Shown: in pieces, positions 15,532 through 23,362 of the stretch
Layout of the letters: every line of letters begins with the position of its first letter
How positions within the stretch are numbered: the stretch's first letter is position 1
Origin: Streptomyces sp. MZ04
GTDB lineage: Bacteria; Actinomycetota; Actinomycetes; Streptomycetales; Streptomycetaceae
Assembly: GCF_004684775.1 (NCBI RefSeq)
Contig: NZ_SRIC01000039.1
Location: forward strand, 1-44,515
DNA length: 44,515 nucleotides
Direction of reading: 5' to 3'
The notes under the pieces: model-generated
What the model saw: only the letters and a program-made list of their open reading frames with translations
Databases searched by the model: none
Told to the model about the DNA's origin: nothing
Position numbers and translations under genes: made by a program

Positions 15532-18095
15532 GCGTGGTCTCCTTCGGTGCTGTCGGCCGGTTCGAGCCCTGAGGTGTCGGGGACCGCGCCGACGATGCCC
15601 GGGCGGCGGCCACCACCGCGGGCCCAGCCGTCTCGGTAGGCGGCCATGCGGTCCCGCACCTCTTCGGGGCTGCGTTCGGCGTCCTCACGGATGCCTGTCG
15701 CCCCGGATGACGGTTCTTCGGGGCGCTGTTCGCGCAGTTGGGGGGCGAGGCTCGCCTGGCGTACGCGGCGCGGGAGGTCGTCCGATGCCTCCTGACCGGC
15801 GCCGGTGTCCGGTTCTGGCAGCTTGTGCAGCCGGAGTGCGGTGACACCAGGGGGTGTGGGAGTCGCCGCCGGGGCTTCGGCCGATGGGGCGAGTGCGGGG
15901 CGTGCGGCGCCGGCGGGAACGGAGTTGCCGTTCATGGGCATGGGCGCCGCCGCACCCGGCACGCGCGCGTGCTCGTGCTGGTCGATTTCGCGTTCCATGG
16001 TGTGGGTCTGAGGGCTCTCTGCTGTGCTGCTCTGGAGCAGGGCGGTGGGCAGCAGGACGACGGCGGTGGTGCCGCCGTAGGGGGACGTACGCAGATGCAC
16101 CTTGATCCCGTGCCGGGAGGCGAGCCTGCTGACCACGAAGAGCCCGAGCTGGTCACTGTCGAACAGGTCGAGCGCTTCGGACTGCTCGATGCGGCGGTTG
16201 GCCTCGGCGAGGGTCTCCCCGCCCATGCCCAGGCCGCGGTCCTCGATCTCCACCGCGTAGCCGTTGCCGACCGGTTCGCCGGTGACCCGCACCTTGGTGT
16301 GCGGTGGTGAGAACTGGGCCGCGTTCTCGACGAGTTCGGCCAGCAGGTGGGTGAGGTCGGCGACGGCTGTGCCGACGATCGATGCTCCGGGGAGTTGTCG
16401 TACCTCCACGCGCGCGTAGTCCTCGACTTCGGAGACGGCGGCCCGGACGACGTTCGTCAGGGAGACGGGCATGCGCCAGGCTCGTCCCGGTGCGGCTCCG
16501 GAGAGGATGATCAGGCTCTCCGCGTGCCGCCTCATCCGCGTGGTGAGGTGGTCGAGCCTGAAGAGGTCGCTGAGCTCGTTCGGATCGTCCGCCCTGCGCT
16601 CCATGTTGTCGAGAAGACTGAGCTGACGGTGGACGAGGACCTGGCTCCTGCGGGCGAGGTTGACGAAGACCCCGGAGATGCCGCTGGCCAGTTCCGCGCG
16701 CTCGATGGCGGCACGCAGGGCGGCCCGGTGCACCGTGCCGAGCGCTTCGTAGACCTGTCCCGTCTCGTCCTCCGCCGGCGGCCCCGGCGGTGCTTCGGCA
16801 CGGACGTCGATCTCCTCACCGGCCCGCAACCTCCGCATGGCCTGCGGGAGTTTGTGGCGGGCGATCTCCAGCGCGCCGTTGCGCAGGCTCACCAGCTCGA
16901 TCACCAGGCCGCGTCCGATGCGTACGGAGATGACCAGCGAGGCGGCGACGGCCGCGAGCCCCAGGAGCACGGCGGCGCCCGCCGCGGTGAGCACACCTCG
17001 GGTGAACGGGTCGGCGCGGTCGGCGGCGCTGCGGCCCGCGCCCACCTCGATCGCACGGAGCTCGTCCCGCACCGTGGCGTGGGCGGTGTCCCACTTGCCT
17101 GCCGGAGCCGCGTCGGCCGCCGCACGGCCCGGCGATGCGACGAGCACCTTGTCCTCGACGGCGCGCACATCGGCGTACGCGCTCCCCTCCGCGAGCTGGT
17201 GCCACGCCGCTCGTTCGGGTCCGCGCAGATCCGCCACGGCCGACTCCGTCAGGGTCCGCCGGGTGTCGACGGCCCCGGTGAACTGCCGCAGCCGCTCACC
17301 GTCGAGCGAGCCGGCGAGCCGGGCGCTGGACAGCACCACGTGTTCGCGTGCCAGCATCTCGCCCGCCCTGGAGAACTCGAGCAGCACGCGTGCCTCGGAG
17401 CCGAGTTCGGCGTCCTGGATGCCGGTGAGCGCTCCGCCCACTCCGAAGGCGGCCGAAATGGTCTGCGTGTACTGCCCGTACGTCACGTCCCAGCCGGTGC
17501 CCCGGTCGAGCACTTCGGTGCGCAGCGTGCTCAGTTCCTCCGCTCCGGAGACGAACGTTTCGAGCCGGGCGGCCACGCCGGTGGGCAGGTCGGCGCCATC
17601 GGCGACCGTCCGTTGATCGCCACGGCGCAGTTTCGCCACCGCGCGGTCGGTCCGTGCGGCCTGCCTCTTGAGGTCGGCGGCGCGGTCGGGCGCGGGTTCG
17701 GTCGCGTAGCGCACGGCGGCCACCCGCTCGGCTTGCAGCGCGGCGACGGCCGCGTCGACCGGGCCGCGCACCTGGGCGTCGACGCGCTGCAACTGCCGCA
17801 GGCGCGCCACGTCCTGGGCCGTGCTGACCGTCGCATACCCCCACAGGGCGAGCAGCGACACGACGGGCACCATCAGGAGGCACACGATTTTGGCTCGTAC
17901 GGTGCGGGGGCGCGGCCACCAGGGTCCCTTGCGGACAGCGGAGGTCGTGGGCGGTCCGGGCTCCAAGGGGGCTTCCGCGTCAGGGCGTTCGTCGGCGGGC
18001 GGTCCCGCGTGCGCGCGGCGGCCGCGCGCCGGTGCCACGGGCCCCGGCGGCACGGTGCCGTCGGCGGTTTCGGGGGTCCTACGGGGTGTACGCAT
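15528..18095 (-). CDS. cvnA: conservon sensor histidine kinase-like protein CvnA
   Basis: The 855-residue protein has a disordered cytoplasmic N-terminus (about 1-65), a first transmembrane helix (about 67-92), a roughly 275-residue extracytoplasmic helical sensor of nitrate/nitrite-sensing type, and a second helix (about 367-392). A HAMP-like linker and helical dimer region with MRRHAESLIILSG follow. The HATPase domain has LVENAAQFSPPH (N591), DRGLGMGG (D619) and LGLFVVSRLASRHGIKV. The last 200 residues are low-complexity and proline/alanine-rich. As in other CvnA proteins there is no clear receiver partner nearby; output is thought to go through CvnB-D. AGGAGG lies only two bases before the chosen ATG, so the exact start is slightly uncertain. 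The MHYT gene lies 66 bases upstream in the same direction. Confidence 0.95.
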   Translation of the reverse strand: MRTPRRTPETADGTVPPGPVAPARGRRAHAGPPADERPDAEAPLEPGPPTTSAVRKGPWWPRPRTVRAKIVCLLMVPVVSLLALWGYATVSTAQDVARLRQLQRVDAQVRGPVDAAVAALQAERVAAVRYATEPAPDRAADLKRQAARTDRAVAKLRRGDQRTVADGADLPTGVAARLETFVSGAEELSTLRTEVLDRGTGWDVTYGQYTQTISAAFGVGGALTGIQDAELGSEARVLLEFSRAGEMLAREHVVLSSARLAGSLDGERLRQFTGAVDTRRTLTESAVADLRGPERAAWHQLAEGSAYADVRAVEDKVLVASPGRAAADAAPAGKWDTAHATVRDELRAIEVGAGRSAADRADPFTRGVLTAAGAAVLLGLAAVAASLVISVRIGRGLVIELVSLRNGALEIARHKLPQAMRRLRAGEEIDVRAEAPPGPPAEDETGQVYEALGTVHRAALRAAIERAELASGISGVFVNLARRSQVLVHRQLSLLDNMERRADDPNELSDLFRLDHLTTRMRRHAESLIILSGAAPGRAWRMPVSLTNVVRAAVSEVEDYARVEVRQLPGASIVGTAVADLTHLLAELVENAAQFSPPHTKVRVTGEPVGNGYAVEIEDRGLGMGGETLAEANRRIEQSEALDLFDSDQLGLFVVSRLASRHGIKVHLRTSPYGGTTAVVLLPTALLQSSTAESPQTHTMEREIDQHEHARVPGAAAPMPMNGNSVPAGAARPALAPSAEAPAATPTPPGVTALRLHKLPEPDTGAGQEASDDLPRRVRQASLAPQLREQRPEEPSSGATGIREDAERSPEEVRDRMAAYRDGWARGGGRRPGIVGAVPDTSGLEPADSTEGDHA

Positions 18096-18161
18096 GGCCT
18101 CCTCGCTCGGAGAGATGTCAGGGCGTGTGCCCGCCCGGCCGTGACCGGTCCAGGCGCGCCG

Positions 18162-18935
18162 CTATCGGGCGGCGCTCTCCACCGGCCGCTGGGCCGACAC
18201 GGAGGCCTCGCGTTCCCCCGCGGTCGGGGACAGTGCGACAAACGCCGAGGTCAGGAAGAGGTAGGACCCGAGGCCGACGGCGAGGGGGAAGATGAACTGC
18301 ATCGTCGTGGCCCCGGGCAGCGCCCCACCCGACTCGCTGACCCGCACACTCACCGCCATCATTCCGGTGTAGTGCATGCTGCTCACCGCACCGCCCATGA
18401 CCAGGGATGCGACGGCGACCGCGAGGGGCGACTTGATGTTGAGCGCCGCCCACAGGGCCGCGGTCGCGGCGACGACGGCGATGACTACGGAGAGGCCGAC
18501 CAGCACCGGGTCGTAGCGCACATCGCCGTTCAGCCGCAGGGCGGCCATGCCCAGGTAGTGCATGCTGGCGACGCCGAGCCCGGTGGTGAGCCCGCCGAGA
18601 GCCAGCGCACGCCCGCGGTCACGGCCGTAGCCGACGGCGAAGACGCCCCCTCCCACGACGGCCATGGCGACGACCAGGCTGAGGATGGTCAGCGGCACGT
18701 TGTAGTGGATCTCCGTGCCGCTGACTCCGAAGCCGAGCATCGCCACGAAGTGCATCGTCCAGATGCCGGTGCCGATGGCGGAGGCCGCGGTGATCAGCCA
18801 GTTGCGTCGTGACCTGCCCGTGGCGGCGAGGGCACGGACGGTGCAGCGCAGCCCGAGGGCGGCGCCGATACAGGCCATCGCGTACGACAGCACGGGTGTC
18901 AGCCAACCGAAGGTGGCGTGGTCCAGGTGTCCCAT
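18162..18935 (-). CDS. MHYT-domain integral membrane sensor
   Basis: A 257-residue protein of about seven transmembrane helices carries three MHYT-type motifs: MHFVAM (61-66), MHYLGM (125-130) and MHYTGM (187-192). In the proposed MHYT model the Met/His residues bind a metal, perhaps copper, and sense a diatomic gas or redox state; this is prediction, not proven. There is no attached GGDEF, EAL or kinase domain, so output must go through another protein. Its position 66 bases upstream of cvnA on the same strand makes the conservon complex the obvious candidate. The C-terminal 25 residues are cytoplasmic and charged. Confidence 0.93.
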   Translation of the reverse strand: MGHLDHATFGWLTPVLSYAMACIGAALGLRCTVRALAATGRSRRNWLITAASAIGTGIWTMHFVAMLGFGVSGTEIHYNVPLTILSLVVAMAVVGGGVFAVGYGRDRGRALALGGLTTGLGVASMHYLGMAALRLNGDVRYDPVLVGLSVVIAVVAATAALWAALNIKSPLAVAVASLVMGGAVSSMHYTGMMAVSVRVSESGGALPGATTMQFIFPLAVGLGSYLFLTSAFVALSPTAGEREASVSAQRPVESAAR

Positions 18936-19050
18936 GGCCCCGGGACGCTAGTCCTGGCGGGGGCGCACAACGGGGGCGCAGTTCGAAAGGTGTTGGAATA
19001 TGACAGAGAGGGGTTCGTGAACGATCGCGTCACGCTCGAACGTGTGCCCC

Positions 19051-19068
19051 CGACGCGCATGCGCGTCG
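19051..19068. promoter_or_regulatory. perfect 18-base palindrome upstream of methyltransferase (candidate operator)
   Basis: CGACGCGCATGCGCGTCG is its own reverse complement. It ends 18 bases before the methyltransferase ATG, in the divergent region shared with the MHYT/cvn operon, where a repressor would block either promoter. Confidence 0.45.
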
Positions 19069-19086
19069 TTGAGCAATCATGTCCAC

Positions 19087-19686
19087 ATGAGCGATGACCA
19101 GACGCGCGTACGTGAGTTCTTCGGTGCCCGAGCTGCCGACTGGGACAGCAGGTTCCCCGACGACGGCCCCGCCTACCGGGCCGCGGCCACCGACCTCAAG
19201 TTGCGGCCGGGCGCCCGTGTCCTCGACGCCGGGTGCGGCACTGGACGCGCCCTGCCCGCGCTCAGGGACGCCGTGGGGCCCTCAGGAGTCGTACTCGGTG
19301 TCGACCTGACACCCGCCATGCTGGAGGCCACCGTACGGGCGGGCAGGGACCGCGACGGGCAGCTCCTGCTCACTGACGTGACGCGTCTGCCGTTGCGCGA
19401 CGAGTGTCTCGACGCCGTGTTCGGTGCGGGCCTGATCTCCCACCTCCCCGATCCGGCGCGGAACTTGCGGGAGTTGAGCCGTGTCGTACGCCCCGGAGGG
19501 CTCCTCGCGCTCTTCCACCCCATCGGCCGGGCGGCGCTCGCGGCCCGGCAGGGCAGGCAGATCACCCCGGACGACCTGCGCGCCGAGCCCAACCTCCGCC
19601 CGCTGCTTGCCGCTTCGGGGTGGCGGATGACCTCGTACATCGACGAGGACGCGCGGTTCCTGGCGCTGGCGGTGCGACAGGGCTGA
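19087..19686 (+). CDS. class I SAM-dependent methyltransferase
   Basis: The 199-residue protein has motif I VLDAGCGTGRALPAL, GVDLTPAMLEA (acidic loop binding the SAM ribose), LLTDVTRLPLRDECLDAVF and LRELSRVVRPGGLLALF, a typical Methyltransf_11 fold. The methyl acceptor cannot be predicted. The ATG at 19087 (MSDDQTRVREFF) begins the conserved sequence; no Shine-Dalgarno is visible, so translation may be leaderless or weak. It lies 92 bases before the acetyltransferase gene in the same direction. Confidence 0.9.
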   Translation: MSDDQTRVREFFGARAADWDSRFPDDGPAYRAAATDLKLRPGARVLDAGCGTGRALPALRDAVGPSGVVLGVDLTPAMLEATVRAGRDRDGQLLLTDVTRLPLRDECLDAVFGAGLISHLPDPARNLRELSRVVRPGGLLALFHPIGRAALAARQGRQITPDDLRAEPNLRPLLAASGWRMTSYIDEDARFLALAVRQG

Positions 19687-19740
19687 CGCGGGGCGGCCGC
19701 CGGCGCTCCATCTCCGTTAGGGCCGGAGCGGTCCACTCCG

Positions 19741-19779
19741 TTGTCCTTTGCCCACACCCGGCAGATACCGTCGGCCGCA
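19741..19779 (+). promoter_or_regulatory. candidate promoter for leaderless transcription of the AAC(3) gene
   Basis: TACCGT (19766-19771) lies exactly seven bases before the ATG, so a transcript would start at or next to the A of the start codon. TTGTCC at 19741-19746 is a reasonable -35 with a long 19-base spacer. No Shine-Dalgarno sequence is present. Leaderless mRNAs are common in Streptomyces, including antibiotic-resistance genes. Confidence 0.4.
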
Positions 19780-20630
19780 TGGACGAAGAGGCCCTGCTCA
19801 AGCGCTCCGACGGCCCGGTCACCCGCAGTCGGCTCATCCATGATCTGACCGCGCTCGGCCTCACCGACGGCGACATCGTCATGTTCCATACGCGGATGTC
19901 TGCCATCGGATACGTGGCCGGCGGCACCCACACACTCATCGGTGCCCTCCGCGATGCCGTCGGCGAGTCGGGCACCCTGATGGTCACCTGCGGCTGGAAC
20001 GACGCGCTGCCCTACGGATTCACCGAGTGGCCGCGAGCCTGGCAGGACGCTCTGCGGGCCGAGCACCCCGCGTACGATCCCCGGATCTCCGAAGCGGATC
20101 ACGCCTATGGACGACTGCCGGAAGCTCTCCGCAGGTGGCCAGGGGCGGTGCGCAGCCGTCATCCCGATGCCGGCTTCGCCGCCCTTGGCGCATCGGCGAC
20201 CGCGCTGATGGCCGACCACCCCTGGGACGATCCGCACGGCCCGGACAGCCCCTTGGCCCGGCTCGTCACCATGGGCGGCAGGGTTCTCCTGTTGGGCGCC
20301 CCGCTGGACTCCCTCACGGTCCTGCACCATGCCGAGGCACTCGCCGAAGCTCCCGGAAAGCGAAGCGTGGACTACGAACAGCCGATCCTTGTGGACGGCG
20401 AACGGGTCTGGAGGCGCTTCCACGACATCGACTCCTCGGCGGGCTCCTTCGACTACTCAGCCGTGGTCCCCCAGGGCCAGGACCCCTTCGATGCCATCGC
20501 CCAGGACATGCGCGGCGCCGGAATCGGCATCGCGGGGCTGGTCGGCGCGGCCGAATGCCACCTCTTCGAAGCCAGTGAAGTCGTGGACTTCGGGATCAGC
20601 TGGATCGAGGAGAAGTTGGGCAGCGCCTGA
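19779..20630 (+). CDS. AAC(3)-family aminoglycoside/antibiotic N-acetyltransferase
   Basis: A 283-residue protein of the AAC(3) (antibiotic_NAT) family, which transfers acetyl from acetyl-CoA to the 3-amino group of 2-deoxystreptamine aminoglycosides. Recognisable segments are VMFHTRMSAIGYVAGG, GTLMVTCGWND, FDPR-like YDPRISEADHAYGRLPEA, RSRHPDAGFAALG and VLLLGAPLDSLTVLHHAE. Many chromosomal actinobacterial members have no proven resistance role, so resistance is possible, not shown. The ATG is chosen because family similarity starts there; the frame is open upstream into the previous gene. The gene appears leaderless. A hairpin including its stop codon follows. Confidence 0.9.
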   Translation: MDEEALLKRSDGPVTRSRLIHDLTALGLTDGDIVMFHTRMSAIGYVAGGTHTLIGALRDAVGESGTLMVTCGWNDALPYGFTEWPRAWQDALRAEHPAYDPRISEADHAYGRLPEALRRWPGAVRSRHPDAGFAALGASATALMADHPWDDPHGPDSPLARLVTMGGRVLLLGAPLDSLTVLHHAEALAEAPGKRSVDYEQPILVDGERVWRRFHDIDSSAGSFDYSAVVPQGQDPFDAIAQDMRGAGIGIAGLVGAAECHLFEASEVVDFGISWIEEKLGSA

Positions 20631-20662
20631 CACCGACTGCGTCTCCGGCACGGCCGGTGTCA
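20628..20662 (+). terminator. hairpin spanning the stop codon of the AAC(3) gene
   Basis: TGACACCG (20628-20635, starting with the stop codon) pairs perfectly with CGGTGTCA (20655-20662) across a 19-base loop that can itself pair partly. No U-tract follows, as is common in Streptomyces terminators. Confidence 0.45.
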
Positions 20663-20731
20663 GAGCCGTGACAGTCGTATGTCCGGTCCGTCGGCGAGTG
20701 TGGCGGAACAACCGCGACGGAAGGAATTCCG

Positions 20732-21958
20732 ATGAGTCAGACGCCTCCCATCCCGCACGGCCTCCCCATGGAGCGCGATGCGGGCGCCTTCGACCCGCCG
20801 AGCCGCATCACCGCGCTGCGCGAGGCTCGCCCTGTCAGTCCCCTGGTCTTCCCCGACGGTCACGAGGGCTGGCTCGTCACCGGCTACGAAGCGGTCCGCC
20901 AACTCATGGCCGACACCCGGTTCAGCTCCCGCCAGGACATCGGCCCCGTCCGCGTTCCGTACGAGGTCCCCGGTATGCCCGCGGTGACCGAACCGTCCCC
21001 GCAGATACCGGGCGTGTTCATCGCCATGGACCCGCCGGACCACACCCGGATGCGGCGCAAGCTCACCGGCGCCTTCACCGTCAAACGCATGAAGCAGCTC
21101 GAAGAGAGCATCATCGACATCGCCGAGCGGCAACTGGACGAGCTGGCGCGCCTCGCCCCACCGGTCGACCTGGTCAAGGAGTTCGCGCTGCCGGTGCCCT
21201 CGCTCGTGATCTGCGAACTGCTCGGTGTCCCCTACGGGGACCGGGAGACCTTCCAGGCCGACTCCGCCGCATTCATGGAGAGGGACATCGGGCTCGAGGA
21301 CAAGATGGCCGCGTACACCGGCCTGACCACGTACCTCGCCGAACTGGTCGCACGTAAACGCGCCGAACCCGGCGAGGACATCCTGTCCGACCTGGCCCGC
21401 CACGACGATCTCACCATCGAGGAGCTGACCGGCGCCGCCTTCCTGCTGCTGCTCGCGGGCCACGAGACCACCGCCAACATGCTGGGCCTCGGCACCTTCG
21501 CGCTCTTGGAGCACCCCGAGCAGCTCGCCGAACTGCGCGCCGACCCGGACCTGATGCCCGGTGCGGTCGAGGAACTCCTGCGCTACCTGTCCGTTGCCGA
21601 CATCTTCTATCGCTATGCCACGGAGGACATCGAACTCGGCGGCGAGACAATCGGCGAGGGGGCGACGGTCGTTGTTTCACTCCTGGCCGCCAACCGCGAC
21701 CCCCGGCGCTTCGACGACCCCGACACGCTGGACATCCACCGCCAGGCCCGCGGCCACACGTCCTTCGGCCACGGCATCCACCAATGCCTCGGCCAGCAGT
21801 TGGCCCGCATCGAGATGCGCGCCGGTTTCGACGGACTGCTGCGTCGCTTCCCGACCCTCGAGCTCGCCATCCCCGCCGACGAGGTGAAGCTCAGGACGGA
21901 CATGAACATCTACGGCGTCCACGAACTGCCGGTCACCTGGACGCATATGACCCGGTAA
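20732..21958 (+). CDS. cytochrome P450, CYP105-like
   Basis: The 408-residue soluble P450 has the I-helix motif AGHETT (242-247), ExxR within EELLRY, and the heme-binding loop FGHGIHQCLG with the thiolate Cys at 352. The sequence MDPPDHTRMRRKLTGAFT and the end YGVHELPVTW are typical of the bacterial CYP105 group, which oxidises varied drugs and natural products. CYP105 genes are often followed by a small ferredoxin gene; here the next gene is a convergent hydrolase 14 bases away, so electron partners must be encoded elsewhere. AAGGA lies seven bases before the ATG. The family assignment within P450s is by eye. Confidence 0.95.
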   Translation: MSQTPPIPHGLPMERDAGAFDPPSRITALREARPVSPLVFPDGHEGWLVTGYEAVRQLMADTRFSSRQDIGPVRVPYEVPGMPAVTEPSPQIPGVFIAMDPPDHTRMRRKLTGAFTVKRMKQLEESIIDIAERQLDELARLAPPVDLVKEFALPVPSLVICELLGVPYGDRETFQADSAAFMERDIGLEDKMAAYTGLTTYLAELVARKRAEPGEDILSDLARHDDLTIEELTGAAFLLLLAGHETTANMLGLGTFALLEHPEQLAELRADPDLMPGAVEELLRYLSVADIFYRYATEDIELGGETIGEGATVVVSLLAANRDPRRFDDPDTLDIHRQARGHTSFGHGIHQCLGQQLARIEMRAGFDGLLRRFPTLELAIPADEVKLRTDMNIYGVHELPVTWTHMTR

Positions 21959-21972
21959 GAGCTGCTGGTCAG

Positions 21973-22722
21973 TCACCCGGCCACAGCGGACACGAAGGCA
22001 TCCGGGTCGTCGAACATGACATTGTGCCCGGCCTCCGCAACGGTGATCACCCGGACCCCGGATGCGATCAGCTGATCCCGACCGTCGAGTTGGCCGCTCA
22101 GCGCGCCCTGCACGAAGACCCGCTCCACAGACAGGTCCATGAGCATCTTGCGCATCGTGGGCCGTGTCCCCCTCACGAGTCCCGTCGCGCTGCGGTGCAG
22201 GGCGCGGGGATCAGCGAGCCGCATGGTCGCCGCCCACGTGGGGCCGATCTTGTCCAGCACGCGCGCGTAGCCGTCGGTGACGAATTCCTCCTCTCCGTAG
22301 GTGGCGATTCCGCTGCTGCCCGCTGTCGGGACCGGGTTCGGGTCGAGATTGGCTTCGGTGAGGACGAGCCGTGACACAAGGGCGCCGCGTCGGTGCGCGA
22401 GCACGATGGCCACGGCGCCGCCCATGCTGTGACCGACGATCTCCGCGCCGGAAACCTTCGCCTCGTCCAACACCGCGGCCAGGGCGTCCGCGTGGTTCTC
22501 CAGCGTGTAGCCGAAGTCAGCCGGCCGGTCGCTGATGCCGTGGCCCGGCAGATCGACGAAGAGCGATCGGCGTCCGGCCAGTTCAGGCCTGGCCGCGATG
22601 TGCGCGTGGTAGACGCTCGATGCCGCGCCCAGCCCGTGCACGTACACCCGGGCCGGGCCGGATCCGTCGGCTTCAGTCCAGCGGACGCAGTTCCCCTGTG
22701 CGTCGAACTTTGTCTCGTGCAT
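21973..22722 (-). CDS. alpha/beta-fold hydrolase
   Basis: The 249-residue protein has VYVHGLGAASSVY (oxyanion region), VDLPGHGISDRP, the nucleophile elbow GHSMGG (S99) and the catalytic histidine in AGHNVMF (H233). These define a serine hydrolase of the alpha/beta fold; the ester or lactone substrate is unknown. The start at 22722 has GGGAG five bases upstream; an upstream in-frame ATG at 22758 has no usable ribosome site. It is divergent from a PadR regulator across a perfect inverted repeat, which strongly suggests repression by that regulator. Confidence 0.92.
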   Translation of the reverse strand: MHETKFDAQGNCVRWTEADGSGPARVYVHGLGAASSVYHAHIAARPELAGRRSLFVDLPGHGISDRPADFGYTLENHADALAAVLDEAKVSGAEIVGHSMGGAVAIVLAHRRGALVSRLVLTEANLDPNPVPTAGSSGIATYGEEEFVTDGYARVLDKIGPTWAATMRLADPRALHRSATGLVRGTRPTMRKMLMDLSVERVFVQGALSGQLDGRDQLIASGVRVITVAEAGHNVMFDDPDAFVSAVAG

Positions 22723-22776
22723 CGCCGCTCCCCCGCTCTTTTGTCCTGCCTCTTTCATCCTGCATCGCGCTCAACA

Positions 22777-22800
22777 CAATACATCGAGATCGATGTATTG
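22777..22800. promoter_or_regulatory. 24-base inverted repeat, probable PadR operator
   Basis: Arms CAATACATCG (22777-22786) and CGATGTATTG (22791-22800) are exact reverse complements around AGAT. The core ACAT-N8-ATGT geometry resembles published PadR-family operators. It lies in the 118-base region between the hydrolase and PadR starts, so it can control both. Confidence 0.75.
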
Positions 22801-22840
22801 CGTGGGCGAGGTACAGCGGCTGTACGGCAGAATGCACGGC

Positions 22841-23362
22841 ATGCTCGAACTGGCCATCCTCGGATTCCTCTACGCCTCACCGCTGCACGGCTACGAGCTG
22901 CGCAAACGCATCACAGCACTGACGGGGCACGTGCGCCCGGTCGCGGAGAGCACCCTGTACCCCGCCATCAAGCGGCTCGAGAAGGCCGGCCTTCTCGCCC
23001 GCGAGACGCAGCCCGGATCAGGGGCTGCTCCCCGGCACGTCCTGAGTCTCACCGCGGAAGGGCGGCACGAGCTGCGCCGCAGACTCGCGGAACCGGAGCA
23101 GGCGGACATCACCGACGAGAACCGCTGGTTCACCGTCCTCGCGTTCCTGCGTCACCTGGACGATCCGGCAGCACAAGCCGCGGTCCTGCGCCGCCGTCTG
23201 GCCTTCCTGGAGGAGCCCGCCAGCTTCTTCTACGACGGCGACCGCCCGCTGCGCGCCGAGGAACTGGACGACCCGTTCCGGCGCGGCATCCTCACCATCG
23301 CCCGAGCGACGAGCCGGGCCGAACTCAACTGGCTGCGGGCGACGCTGGAGTCACTCCGCTGA
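22841..23362 (+). CDS. PadR-family transcriptional regulator
   Basis: From ATG 22841 the protein has 173 residues and begins MLELAILGFLYASPLHGYEL, the standard PadR N-terminus. The winged helix continues with STLYPAIKRLEKAGLLARE and LTAEGRHELRRRL, and a C-terminal helical dimerisation domain follows. PadR proteins are ligand-responsive repressors. Two upstream in-frame ATGs exist (22793 and 22832), but 22793 lies inside the operator palindrome and neither has a ribosome site. CAGAAT at 22828-22833 sits seven bases before 22841, the geometry of a leaderless transcript. The likely target is the divergent hydrolase plus itself. Its 3' end overlaps the MpaB-type gene by 12 bases. Confidence 0.93.
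   Translation: MLELAILGFLYASPLHGYELRKRITALTGHVRPVAESTLYPAIKRLEKAGLLARETQPGSGAAPRHVLSLTAEGRHELRRRLAEPEQADITDENRWFTVLAFLRHLDDPAAQAAVLRRRLAFLEEPASFFYDGDRPLRAEELDDPFRRGILTIARATSRAELNWLRATLESLR

Noticed and set aside
16347..18812. 821-codon open frame on the plus strand over cvnA and the MHYT gene
   Set aside because: Antisense shadow; the minus-strand frames carry complete HATPase and MHYT motifs with coupled neighbours.
20732..21958. P450 as the cvnE member of the conservon
   Set aside because: Some conservons carry a P450 directly after cvnD, but this one is on the other strand and beyond the MHYT, methyltransferase and AAC(3) genes.
22793..22840. PadR start at the first ATG (22793)
   Set aside because: That ATG lies inside the perfect operator palindrome, lacks a ribosome site, and would add 16 residues before the conserved PadR N-terminus.
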